Of a DNA stretch of 64,000 nucleotides, positions 27,772-35,351 are shown one piece after another; position 1 is the stretch's first letter, and each line of letters opens with the position of its first letter. Source of the DNA: Caballeronia sp. M1242 (GTDB taxonomy: Bacteria > Pseudomonadota > Gammaproteobacteria > Burkholderiales > Burkholderiaceae). Location: contig NZ_CP071130.1 in assembly GCF_017220215.1 (NCBI RefSeq), forward strand, positions 1,240,001-1,304,000, in the 5' to 3' direction. The position numbers and the translations under genes were made by a program. Under the pieces are notes generated by a model that saw only the letters and a program-made list of their open reading frames with translations, made no database searches and was not told where the DNA came from.

Positions 27772-28713
27772 TCAGGCGAAGCCGACCGAGCGGTTGCGCC
27801 CCTCGCGCTTCGCCACGTACAGCGCGGCGTCGGCTTCGTTGATGAGCGCCTCGTAAGACGACGTCACCTCGCGCCGCGCGCACGCCACGCCGACACTCGC
27901 CGTCACCGGCACGCGGGCGCCCTGCACGTCGATAGGCGTTTCGCAGATCGAGTGGCGCACTTTCTCCGCGACGATCATCGCGTCGTCGAAGTTCGTGCAC
28001 GGCAGAAGCAGCGCGAATTCCTCGCCGCCGAAGCGCCCGAACACGTCCTGCACGCGCACGGTCGCAGCAACGCGCTCGGCCATCACGCGCAGCACCGTGT
28101 CGCCGACCAGATGGCCGAACTCGTCGTTGATGCGCTTGAAGTGGTCGAGATCGAATAGCAGCATCGACAAATCGCCGCCGTAGCGTTGCCAGCGCGAGAA
28201 TTCGTCGCGAATGCGCAGCTCGAAATAGCGCCGGTTCGCGATGCCGGTCAGGCCGTCGCGGTCGGCAAATTCCTGTAGCTTGGCCACGGCTTCGTCGCGG
28301 GCGCGCTGCATCATGCTCGCGTGGGTGGCATCGGAAATGGTCACGCAGACGGCCCGCACTTCGCGCTCGTGCGTGAGCGGCATGAACGTGCAGTCCTGCT
28401 GCATGAAGTCGACGCCGCCGGTAATCGGCCGGTCGTGATCGAACTTGAAGAGATACGGCCGCTGTTCCCACGAACTGAACGCGAAGCTGCCGAGTTGGAA
28501 CACGCTTTCCACCTTGCGCGTGAGCCACACGCGCGGCAGTTCCGGAAAGCTCGCGAAAATCGACTTGCCCGTCACCTGCTCGGCCGTTTTGCCGCTGTGG
28601 TCCGCCATGAAGCGGTTCCACATGAGCACGTTCAGATCGCGGTCCAGCACGAAAATGCCGAAGCCGACGCGCTCGATCACCAGTTCGCTCAGCACATGCC
28701 GCAGTTCTTCCAT
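27772..28713 (-). CDS. PAS-GGDEF diguanylate cyclase
   Basis: 313 residues, no membrane span. A PAS domain (~10-130) contains GFGIFVLDRDLNVLMWNRFMADHSG. The GGDEF domain (~150-313) has DGLTGIANRRYFE, LLFDLDHFKRINDEFGH and the active-site GGEEF. The product-inhibition I-site RVQD sits exactly five residues before GGEEF, so feedback inhibition by c-di-GMP is expected. It makes c-di-GMP from two GTP. The gene follows the cheC gene by 12 nt, forming the operon cheY-cheC-GGDEF, in which phosphorylation state of a CheY could be linked to c-di-GMP output (inference). Confidence 0.95.
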   Translation of the reverse strand: MEELRHVLSELVIERVGFGIFVLDRDLNVLMWNRFMADHSGKTAEQVTGKSIFASFPELPRVWLTRKVESVFQLGSFAFSSWEQRPYLFKFDHDRPITGGVDFMQQDCTFMPLTHEREVRAVCVTISDATHASMMQRARDEAVAKLQEFADRDGLTGIANRRYFELRIRDEFSRWQRYGGDLSMLLFDLDHFKRINDEFGHLVGDTVLRVMAERVAATVRVQDVFGRFGGEEFALLLPCTNFDDAMIVAEKVRHSICETPIDVQGARVPVTASVGVACARREVTSSYEALINEADAALYVAKREGRNRSVGFA

Positions 28714-28725
28714 ATCGGCGCGGCG

Positions 28726-29349
28726 TCAGAAGCTGGAAAGCAGCGCGTCGAGCGCCTCGTTCAGATGCGCAATGGCGTCTTCGGCCATCAGCATCACCAG
28801 ATGCGCGCGGAAGCTGTGATCCTCCAGCGCGAAGTTGACTTCGAGCAGCAGCGCCGTTTTCCACGCGAGCATCGCGGGCTGGAAGACTTCTTCGAGCGCC
28901 AGTTCCGCGCCGAGCATGCCCGGCGGCGAGAAGATCGGCGCGCGGCCGAGGCGGTCCAGAATGCACGACACGCACGCGCCGATCAACACCGTCGCCACGT
29001 CGAAGACGAGTTCCGTGCGCGTGGTCGCTTCGTAGGTGGACTTGGTGTAGGGATCGTCGACGAGCGCGCAAAGGTCATCGACGCTGCCGCTCTTGCACAG
29101 CACGATCGCCTCGCCCTTGATGTCCGAGCGAAAGCCCTGGCGCACGGCGGTCACGGCGTCGGTGATGCCGGTCATCTCGCGCAGCGCGGCGGACGCTTCG
29201 GACACGTTCACCACGCGCACGCGCGGCACCGACAGTTCGATAAACGTGCCGAGCAGCTTCGACAGGCGCGTGGCGGCCTGGCCCATCGCCATGTTGGCGA
29301 CTTCCTGCAGCGCGTCGCGCTGGTCTTCGTTGAGGGCGGGTTCAACCAT
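28726..29349 (-). CDS. CheC-family CheY-P phosphatase
   Basis: 207 residues. The first active-site helix fits the CheC signature D-x3-E-x2-N-x22-P exactly (DALQEVAN, then Pro 23 residues after the Asn). The second pseudo-repeat (ELVFDVAT... P) keeps the spacing but has Asp for Glu and Thr for Asn, so probably only one catalytic site works. CheC proteins hydrolyse phospho-CheY. The start ATG overlaps the preceding receiver gene by 8 nt and a GGDEF gene follows, so the likely substrate is the adjacent single-domain receiver. The strict CheC/CheX border is not settled by eye. Confidence 0.85.
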   Translation of the reverse strand: MVEPALNEDQRDALQEVANMAMGQAATRLSKLLGTFIELSVPRVRVVNVSEASAALREMTGITDAVTAVRQGFRSDIKGEAIVLCKSGSVDDLCALVDDPYTKSTYEATTRTELVFDVATVLIGACVSCILDRLGRAPIFSPPGMLGAELALEEVFQPAMLAWKTALLLEVNFALEDHSFRAHLVMLMAEDAIAHLNEALDALLSSF

Positions 29350-29710
29350 GGAGACCGTACTCCTTCAAAACGGGACGCAGCGCTTCGGGCGTCACGGGCT
29401 TCGGCAGGAACGCAATGGCTCCGAGCGCGCGCACGCGTTCCTGCGCGAGCGGTTGCACGTCGGCGGAAACGACGATCACGAACGTGTTCAGGTCTTCGTG
29501 CTGAAGCGCGTCGAGAACCTGATAGCCGGTCATGTCCGGCATCGTCAGATCGAGAAACATGACGGATGCGCGGCCCGCGCGATACAACTCGAGCGCCTCG
29601 CGTCCATTCGTCGCGTAGGAGATATCGACGTCCCAGTCCGCGGGCAGTGCGCGCGTCAACACCTTGCGCGCGAGCAGGGAATCATCGGCAATGACAATCG
29701 GCAAAGGCAT
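29342..29710 (-). CDS. Single-domain response regulator (CheY-like)
   Basis: 122 residues from ATG 29708-29710; an upstream in-frame start exists but adds residues outside the receiver fold. Motifs are IADDSLLARKVL (acidic pair), SVMFLDLTMPDMTGYQ (phospho-acceptor Asp), VIVVSADVQ and FLPKPVTPEAL (conserved Lys). No output domain, so it acts by protein contact. It is the first gene of the operon with cheC and the PAS-GGDEF gene and overlaps cheC by 8 nt. Its kinase is not encoded next to it; the hybrid kinase at 30424 is divergent and could be involved (inference). Confidence 0.93.
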   Translation of the reverse strand: MPLPIVIADDSLLARKVLTRALPADWDVDISYATNGREALELYRAGRASVMFLDLTMPDMTGYQVLDALQHEDLNTFVIVVSADVQPLAQERVRALGAIAFLPKPVTPEALRPVLKEYGLHG

Positions 29711-30423
29711 GGTCGGTCGAATCGGTGAACGTTCGTGGCTGACGGGATGCATGGCTACACGGCATGCTCTCGTATGCGTTTACGGCGTGGCTGCGGAGTT
29801 CTTTAGGGAGACGGGCGGCGCGTACGTCGCCAGCCGCTGATGGCAGGCGAAATCGAATGTAAAGGCGCCCAAGCAGCGCGGCTATCCGGCGCGATGGAAC
29901 GGCACGCGGCGAGGGCGCACCCGAGTGTCTGGTTCGGCGTCATGTTGCCTTGCCCCGTGCGTCGTCCGGGCGGCGAGCCGTGCCGGACCTTGGCCTTTTG
30001 TTCTGTTGCCCGCTCGCGCGGCGCGCGTGGCGAGCTTTTTCTGCCCGACATCCGCTCTGACGGCAGATTGATCGGAAGATTGCATTGTCGGCCTCGATCG
30101 ACGCGAAAGCAACTCGCAGGCGCGCTGCTGCGGAATAACTCTTCTCGCGTTTCGCTCCAATCGAGAATGGACTTTCTCGGTGCGCCTAGGGCGAATCGTC
30201 CGATACTTCGCTGTACGTTTGCGCTACGGATATTCTCGCTAACTGCGCACCGCACACGCGTGCGAAAACCAGGCGTCGGCGCGAATGCCGACGCGCGGCG
30301 CGGTAGCCTCTTGGCATGGTTTCTGCATTCCTCGAACGATTACGCCGCGCGCGCCTCGCCCGCCCATAACCGAACGGGCGATCGCGCCGACGGTCGAGTA
30401 AAGTTTTCCACTTCGCTGCCAAA
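29711..30423. other. Divergent intergenic region, 713 bases
   Basis: No convincing gene. Open frames are short, Arg-rich and lack ribosome binding sites. The only strong signal is a sigma-54-type promoter at 30311-30327 pointing towards the hybrid kinase. The promoter of the cheY operon must also be here but is not recognisable. Confidence 0.6.
30311..30327 (+). promoter_or_regulatory. Sigma-54-type promoter upstream of hybrid kinase
   Basis: TTGGCATG-GTTT-CTGCA: GG of the -24 element (30313-30314) and GC of the -12 element (30325-30326) are 12 bp apart, as required. Two positions differ from the TGGCACG-N4-TTGCA consensus. Expected start near 30337, 87 bases before the ATG. Confidence 0.6.
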
Positions 30424-32673
30424 ATGACGCTGCAACGTGAGGAGCACGACGCCAAGCCTGCCGCTATAGCGCGGCAGGACGAACCGCCGTTTCCGGTCGT
30501 CCCCGAACGGAACTTCGCCGCGCAGCGCATGACGCTCTACGCGCTGCTCGTGGCTGCCGTCGTGCTTCCGTGCGTCTACGTCGCCATTACCGCGATCTCG
30601 GATTACCACGCACGCGTGGCGAGCGCCTCCGACGCGGTCGCCCGCAACGCGCGAATCGCGGAAGAGCACGCGCTCAAAGTCTTCGATCTCAACGTCACGC
30701 TGAACGAACGCATCGTCGATCTGCTCGACGACCTCGACGCCGACGCGATTCGCCGCGAAGACGGCGTCGTTCATACGCGGCTCAGTCAGTTGATCGGCGG
30801 CTACCGTCAGGTGTCGGCGGCCTCGGTGTTCGGTCCCGACGGGCAGTTGCTCGCCACCAGCCGCGCGTGGCCGACGCCCGATGTCACGGTGGGCACGCGA
30901 GAGGACTTCATCGGCCTGCGCACCGACAGCCGGCTTGCGCAGATTTCTCGCGTGATGCTCGGGAAAGTCGCCGGCGAGCGCGTGTTCAACACAGCCGTCG
31001 CCCGCAAGACGCGCGACGGGCAATTCGCCGGCATGGTGTCGATCGCGCTGCGTCCGTCGTACTTCAACGACTTCTATCGCGAACTGCTCGGCGACAGCCC
31101 GACCGTGTCGATCGGTCTCGCCCGCGCCGACGGCGAAGTGCTCGCGTGGTATCCCGAGCGGCCGCCCGCGCGAATGGCGCTCGCCGCGAGTTCGCCGCTG
31201 CGCGAGGCGTATCGCGCCGGCACGCACGACGGCGTCATGAAGATGGTCTCGGGACTCGACAACGAGTTGAAGATCGTCGCGTTTCGCCGGGTCGGCGACT
31301 ATCCGCTGTATGTGTCGAGCGGCTTTCCCATCGATACCATCTGGACGCAGTGGTATCGGCATTTGACCGTGCTCGCGCTGTCGATTCTCGCGCCGTGCGT
31401 CGTGCTGTGGGGCGTGATCGGGCAGTCGCTGCGGCGGCTCGCTATCGAAGAAGAAGCGTGGGAACGCTGGCAGGCCGAGGCGTCGATGCGCCGCTCCATC
31501 GAATCGGCGTACCGGCAGGCGCGCAAGATGGAGGCGCTCGGCAATCTGGTCGGCAGCGTCGCGCACGACTTCAACAATCTGCTGATGATCGTCTCGACGA
31601 ACGTGCAGATCGCCCGGCGGCGCGGCCCGATCGGACTCGACCGCGAACTGAGCGCGATGGAGCGCGCGTTGAAGAGCGGCCAGTCGCTCACGCGGCAGTT
31701 GCTCGGCGTCGCGCGCAAGCAGCCGTTGCGCAGCGAGGTCATCGCCATCGGCAAATGGGTGACGGCGGAGCGCGAACTGCTGCGCGCGTCGCTCGGCGCG
31801 AAGGTCGCGCTGCACTCGGAAGTCGCGGCGGACGTGTGGACGATCCGCGTCGATCCGGCCGAGCTGGAACTCGCGCTCATCAACGTGGCCGTGAACGCGC
31901 GCGACGCGATGCCGAACGGCGGCACATTCACCGCGCGCGCGGAAAACGTGCGCTTTCGCCACGAGGACGGCTTTCCGCTCATCGGCGAATTCGTGCAGAT
32001 TTCGCTGGAAGACACGGGCGTCGGCATGAGCGCGGACGTGCTCGCGCGCGCGTTCGAGCCGCTTTTCACGACCAAGCCGAAAGGCATGGGCACCGGGCTC
32101 GGCTTGCCGCAGGTCTTCGCGTTCTGCGAGCGGGCGGGCGGCATCGCGACCATCGACAGCGCCATCGGCGCGGGCACGTCGGTGCGTCTCTATCTGCCGC
32201 GGGCCGCCGCGACCGACGCGCCCGGCGCGGAGCCGGAACAGGCCGCCGCGACGGCGCAGGAGGCCGAAGGCCTGCGCGTGCTGCTCGTCGAAGACAACGA
32301 GGAAGTCGCCGCCGGCACGGAGGCGCTGCTCACGATGATGGGTCATCGCGTGACGTACGTGTTCAACGCCGACACTGCGATGACGCTGCTCGAAGCGGCT
32401 CGGGAGAACATGGCGGTGTCAGGTTTTCCGTTCGATGTCGTGCTCTCGGACATCCACATGCCCGGCCAGCTCAACGGTATCGATCTCGCTGAACGCATGC
32501 AGCGGTTCGAGCCGCGCATCCCGGTCATTCTCGTCACCGGCTATGCTGAAGAACTCGACCGCGCGCGGCAAGTCGATGCGCGCGTGCTCGCGAAGCCCTT
32601 CGATATCGCGCTGCTGGATACGCTGCTGCGCGGCATCCGCGAGGATCAGGCGGCGCGCTCCATCGATCGCTGA
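30424..32673 (+). CDS. Double-Cache hybrid sensor histidine kinase with C-terminal receiver
   Basis: 749 residues. A membrane helix (~38-60), a long periplasmic sensor (~65-310) of double-Cache type with SAASVFGPDGQLLATSR and FAGMVSIALRPSYF, and a second helix (~320-340) come first. The HisKA-like domain with SVAHDFNNLLMI and the HATPase with NVAVNARDAMPNGGT and GTGLGLPQVF follow. A receiver (~615-735) has LLVEDNEE, VLSDIHMPG and ILVTGYAEEL. It senses an external ligand and feeds a His-Asp relay. The start is the first ATG of the open frame and precedes a short cytoplasmic stretch. A sigma-54-type promoter lies upstream. Confidence 0.93.
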   Translation: MTLQREEHDAKPAAIARQDEPPFPVVPERNFAAQRMTLYALLVAAVVLPCVYVAITAISDYHARVASASDAVARNARIAEEHALKVFDLNVTLNERIVDLLDDLDADAIRREDGVVHTRLSQLIGGYRQVSAASVFGPDGQLLATSRAWPTPDVTVGTREDFIGLRTDSRLAQISRVMLGKVAGERVFNTAVARKTRDGQFAGMVSIALRPSYFNDFYRELLGDSPTVSIGLARADGEVLAWYPERPPARMALAASSPLREAYRAGTHDGVMKMVSGLDNELKIVAFRRVGDYPLYVSSGFPIDTIWTQWYRHLTVLALSILAPCVVLWGVIGQSLRRLAIEEEAWERWQAEASMRRSIESAYRQARKMEALGNLVGSVAHDFNNLLMIVSTNVQIARRRGPIGLDRELSAMERALKSGQSLTRQLLGVARKQPLRSEVIAIGKWVTAERELLRASLGAKVALHSEVAADVWTIRVDPAELELALINVAVNARDAMPNGGTFTARAENVRFRHEDGFPLIGEFVQISLEDTGVGMSADVLARAFEPLFTTKPKGMGTGLGLPQVFAFCERAGGIATIDSAIGAGTSVRLYLPRAAATDAPGAEPEQAAATAQEAEGLRVLLVEDNEEVAAGTEALLTMMGHRVTYVFNADTAMTLLEAARENMAVSGFPFDVVLSDIHMPGQLNGIDLAERMQRFEPRIPVILVTGYAEELDRARQVDARVLAKPFDIALLDTLLRGIREDQAARSIDR

Positions 32674-32680
32674 CGCGGCT

Positions 32681-32697
32681 CCGGCACGAGTGTTGCG
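32681..32697 (+). promoter_or_regulatory. Sigma-54-like promoter upstream of the 461-residue protein
   Basis: CCGGCACG-AGTG-TTGC: GG (32683-32684) to GC (32695-32696) is 12 bp, with a full TTGC -12 element and one mismatch in -24. It starts only 8 bases after the kinase stop codon and 85 bases before ATG 32766. Confidence 0.45.
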
Positions 32698-32765
32698 TCC
32701 ATCAAACGCATGTGCGGCAACCCGGCGTTGCCGATCCGCGGATTCCGCTCATCGAGGAGGCGACA

Positions 32766-34151
32766 ATGCGACACACCGTCATTGGAGTATTCGATACCTA
32801 CGCTGAGGCCGAGAATGCGCGCTCGGCGCTCGTCACGGCGGGCTTCGCGCGCGGCGATATCGAGCTTCAGGCGAACCCGAAGCGGGACGATGCCGCGCAG
32901 CCCTCGAGCTTGAGCGACGCCGAGACGCACGCGCAGCCCGGCGTGCTCGCGAACATCGAGCGGTTCTTCAGCATGCTGTTCGGCGGACGCGATCATCCGC
33001 CCGAGGTCGCGCATTATTCGGAAGCGGTGCGCCGGGGCGCGGTGCTCGTCGCCGTCGATACGCCGAGCGAGGCGCAAGCCGATATCGCGCGCACGACGCT
33101 GACCGACTGCGGCGCGATCGACATCGACGAACGCGCGGCGAGCTGGTCGACGCTGTCGCACGGCGCGGCCGCGACGCCGCCCACGACCACCGACGACCGC
33201 GATCACTCCATTCTCGACGAACTCGGTCTCGGTCGGGGCAGCGGCGTTCCGGGCCGCGATCCTGTGAATCCGCAGCGTGCGGACGTGCCGCGCGCGCGTG
33301 CTTATCCGCGTTCGGACGCCGCCGCTGCCGATCCGGTCGCGCCGCCGATCGTCGACCCGCTCGCCGGTCCGCTCGGCGATCCGCTGCTCGATCCGATCGG
33401 CGAGCCGCGTACGCCGGCAGGCGGTGGAATCGGCAGCGAGACCGGCGCCGAAGCCTTCACGCGCACTGACCCCGCGACGCTGACCTCGCGCGACTACGTG
33501 ACCGACCCCGCCGACGATCCGCTGATGCCGGCGACGCGCCCGCAGCGCGGCACGCCGGAGCCGTCGACGACGCAATACGAGCAGGTCGAAACGAAGCCGG
33601 CTAGCACCGCGCAAACACAGACGCAAGGACAGGCGCAAGCACCGGCGCCGACCGATCCGCTGACCGGCGTGCACGTCGATCCGAACACGGACTGGCGCTC
33701 CATCGACTCAATCGAGCCGTTGAGCACGCTGGACGAGCCCGCCAAGCCGCAGCAACTGAACATGCAGAATCAGGTGCAATCGCAATCGATGCCCGCGATG
33801 GGCGCGGCGGGCGATCCGATCGGCACGTCGGCGGCGTCGCAGGCGGCGGTTCCGCTCGGTCCGCGCACGGTGCCGAACGAGTACATGGAGTACGAAGAGG
33901 ACTTCCGCGCTGACTACGCCACGAAGTACGCGACGACCGGCGAGCCGTACGAGGACTATGAAAGCGCGTATCGCTACGGCGCGACGCTCGGCAACGACGA
34001 GCGTTTCCGCAACCGCGCGTGGGACGACCAGATGGAGTATGAGATGCGGCGGGATTGGGAGAGCCGCCATCCCGAAGGCGATACGTGGGACCGCTTCAAG
34101 GCGGCGATCCGTCACGGCTGGGATCGCGTGACCGGGCAACATCACGCGTGA
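32766..34151 (+). CDS. Stress-type protein with N-terminal YflT-like domain and disordered Asp-Pro linker
   Basis: 461 residues; ATG 32766 follows a GAGGAGG ribosome binding site. The N-terminal ~110 residues (HTVIGVFDTYAEAENARSALVTAGF) resemble the general-stress YflT/17M-type domain. It is followed by ~250 residues of low-complexity, Pro/Asp/Thr-rich linker with repeated DP-x-x-x-P units (for example VDPLAGPLGDPLLDPIGEP). A C-terminal ~85-residue domain is rich in Tyr, Glu and Arg (EYMEYEEDFRADYATKYATTGEPYEDYESAYRYG), a pattern seen in predicted stress or desiccation proteins. No signal peptide or membrane helix. Function unknown; the N-terminal assignment is moderate. Confidence 0.8.
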   Translation: MRHTVIGVFDTYAEAENARSALVTAGFARGDIELQANPKRDDAAQPSSLSDAETHAQPGVLANIERFFSMLFGGRDHPPEVAHYSEAVRRGAVLVAVDTPSEAQADIARTTLTDCGAIDIDERAASWSTLSHGAAATPPTTTDDRDHSILDELGLGRGSGVPGRDPVNPQRADVPRARAYPRSDAAAADPVAPPIVDPLAGPLGDPLLDPIGEPRTPAGGGIGSETGAEAFTRTDPATLTSRDYVTDPADDPLMPATRPQRGTPEPSTTQYEQVETKPASTAQTQTQGQAQAPAPTDPLTGVHVDPNTDWRSIDSIEPLSTLDEPAKPQQLNMQNQVQSQSMPAMGAAGDPIGTSAASQAAVPLGPRTVPNEYMEYEEDFRADYATKYATTGEPYEDYESAYRYGATLGNDERFRNRAWDDQMEYEMRRDWESRHPEGDTWDRFKAAIRHGWDRVTGQHHA

Positions 34152-34170
34152 CCGGCGATTGCTCCAAATG

Positions 34171-34203
34171 ACAACGGCCCGCTCGCGCGGGCCGTTGTTG
34201 TTT
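34171..34203 (+). terminator. Terminator after the stress-type gene
   Basis: Perfect 11-bp stem ACAACGGCCCG/CGGGCCGTTGT, 6-nt loop, then TGTTTG. It lies between convergent genes and may serve both. Confidence 0.8.
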
Positions 34204-34211
34204 GCGGCGCC

Positions 34212-34763
34212 TCAGGCGGCGAAATCGCGCACCCACGCGACGTATCGGTCCACGAAGGTCTGCAAGAACTTGCGCGTGTCTTCGCTCACGATATTTCCGT
34301 TCGCGTCGATGCGCTTTTCGTCGTGCTTGATGTACATCTCCGGCTGGCCCATCAGCGCGACGTCGAGGTATGCGCACACGCTGCGCAGATGCGCCTGCGC
34401 GAGCGCCGTGCCGATGGCGCCGACCGACGTGCCGATCACCGCGCCCGGCTTGCCGCCCCACGCGCTTTGTCCCCACGGCCGGGAACCCCAGTCGAGCGCG
34501 TTTTTCAGCACGCCGGGAATCGAGCGGTTGTACTCGGGCGTGACGAACAGCAGCCCGTCGGCTTCGGAAATCTTCTGCTTCAGCGTGCGCGCGGCTTCCG
34601 GGAAGTCGCTGTCGTATTCCTGGCTGTAGAGCGGCAAGCTGCCGATGTCCAGATGCTCGAAAGTGAAATCGCTCGGCGCGAGCGATTCGAGCGCGTGGGC
34701 AAGCTGCCGATTGTACGAATCCTTGCGCAGGCTCCCCACGACCACCGCGATCTTGTACGCCAT
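34212..34763 (-). CDS. NADPH-dependent FMN reductase / quinone reductase
   Basis: 183 residues. The flavodoxin-like fold shows the FMN phosphate loop VVVGSLRKDSYNRQLA, the LPLYSQEYD segment and the signature FVTPEYNRSIPGVLKNALDWGSRP, characteristic of the ChrR/YieF-type NADPH:quinone and chromate reductases. It transfers electrons from NAD(P)H through FMN to quinones or metal ions and protects against oxidative stress (family knowledge). Single gene, ending at the shared hairpin. About 200 bases upstream lie two perfect DnaA-box sequences. Confidence 0.93.
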   Translation of the reverse strand: MAYKIAVVVGSLRKDSYNRQLAHALESLAPSDFTFEHLDIGSLPLYSQEYDSDFPEAARTLKQKISEADGLLFVTPEYNRSIPGVLKNALDWGSRPWGQSAWGGKPGAVIGTSVGAIGTALAQAHLRSVCAYLDVALMGQPEMYIKHDEKRIDANGNIVSEDTRKFLQTFVDRYVAWVRDFAA

Positions 34764-35074
34764 GACATTTCCCCCGTCGAAAGGATGAGATTGAACGTCC
34801 GATACGTCGTCTGTAACCGACGCGAGAGCACATCATAGGCCCGCGTCGGGCGGTCGTCACGGTGATGCTGCGATGGGTGACCGGGTCCGTTTTTGTAGCC
34901 AATTGGGCAGTCCAGCCCGCGCCGCATGAATGCTCGCTTTGCGGCCAGCTATCCCCACCTTTATCCACAGAAACTGTGGATAAGTCGCGGAAATCGTCAG
35001 TGGACCCCGTTTTTCGATTCACGGACGAAACAAAACGCAGCGGCAGGCCTGTTTCCGTGCGATATGGATGCCTC
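34764..35074. other. Intergenic region with DnaA boxes
   Basis: 311 bases between the FMN reductase start and the small secreted peptide. No gene. It holds the DnaA-box pair at 34961-34983 and otherwise no recognisable element. Confidence 0.6.
34961..34983. promoter_or_regulatory. Inverted pair of perfect DnaA boxes
   Basis: TTATCCACA (34961-34969), 5-nt spacer, TGTGGATAA (34975-34983): both match the strong DnaA box TTATCCACA. A degenerate third copy CTATCCCCA lies just upstream at 34950-34958. There is no AT-rich unwinding element or dnaA/parAB/rep gene in the window, so a replication origin is not supported. Confidence 0.6.
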
Positions 35075-35209
35075 TTACTGACCGAAGAAGACGTTGCATT
35101 GCGCGGCCGTGCCCTGACACGTCGACGGCTGAGAATCGGCCGCGTGCGCCGCGCCGGCTGCGGCAAAAAGAGCGATGGATGCGGCGAGAATGGAAAGAAT
35201 GCGCTTCAT
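35075..35209 (-). CDS. Small secreted peptide, 44 residues
   Basis: Encoded from ATG 35207-35209 to TAA 35075-35077. The sequence begins MKRILSILAASIALFAAAGA and has a textbook signal peptide with cleavage after AHA. That leaves a mature peptide of about 20 residues with two cysteines (STCQGTAAQC), probably forming a disulfide. An AGAGG Shine-Dalgarno lies 7 nt before the ATG. A 12-bp palindrome CCGACCGGTCGG sits 26 bases upstream. It is too short for most gene finders. Function unknown; a periplasmic or exported peptide is inferred from the signal sequence alone. Confidence 0.7.
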   Translation of the reverse strand: MKRILSILAASIALFAAAGAAHAADSQPSTCQGTAAQCNVFFGQ

Positions 35210-35234
35210 GAGATGCCTCTGTTGAATTCGTTGA

Positions 35235-35246
35235 CCGACCGGTCGG
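35235..35246. promoter_or_regulatory. TetR-type palindromic operator candidate
   Basis: Perfect palindrome CCGACCGGTCGG 26 bases before the small-peptide gene. On the minus strand a TAAAGT hexamer lies about 15 bases further upstream, so binding here would block transcription. The similarity to TetR-family operators is by eye. Confidence 0.45.
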
Positions 35247-35351
35247 ACCGGTTGAGGCGAACTTTAGCGGGGCGGCGACAGCGGAAAAAGCGGCTGCGAC
35301 CGAAGTGGTTTTTGCCAAAATTGTAATAATCGCGGCGGTTTCGCTGAGCGA

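Noticed and set aside
34950-34983. Replication origin
   Set aside because: Only two or three DnaA boxes, no AT-rich unwinding region and no replication genes nearby.
35019-35318. 99-codon minus-strand open frame
   Set aside because: Overlaps the secreted peptide gene in another frame and has no signal or domain.
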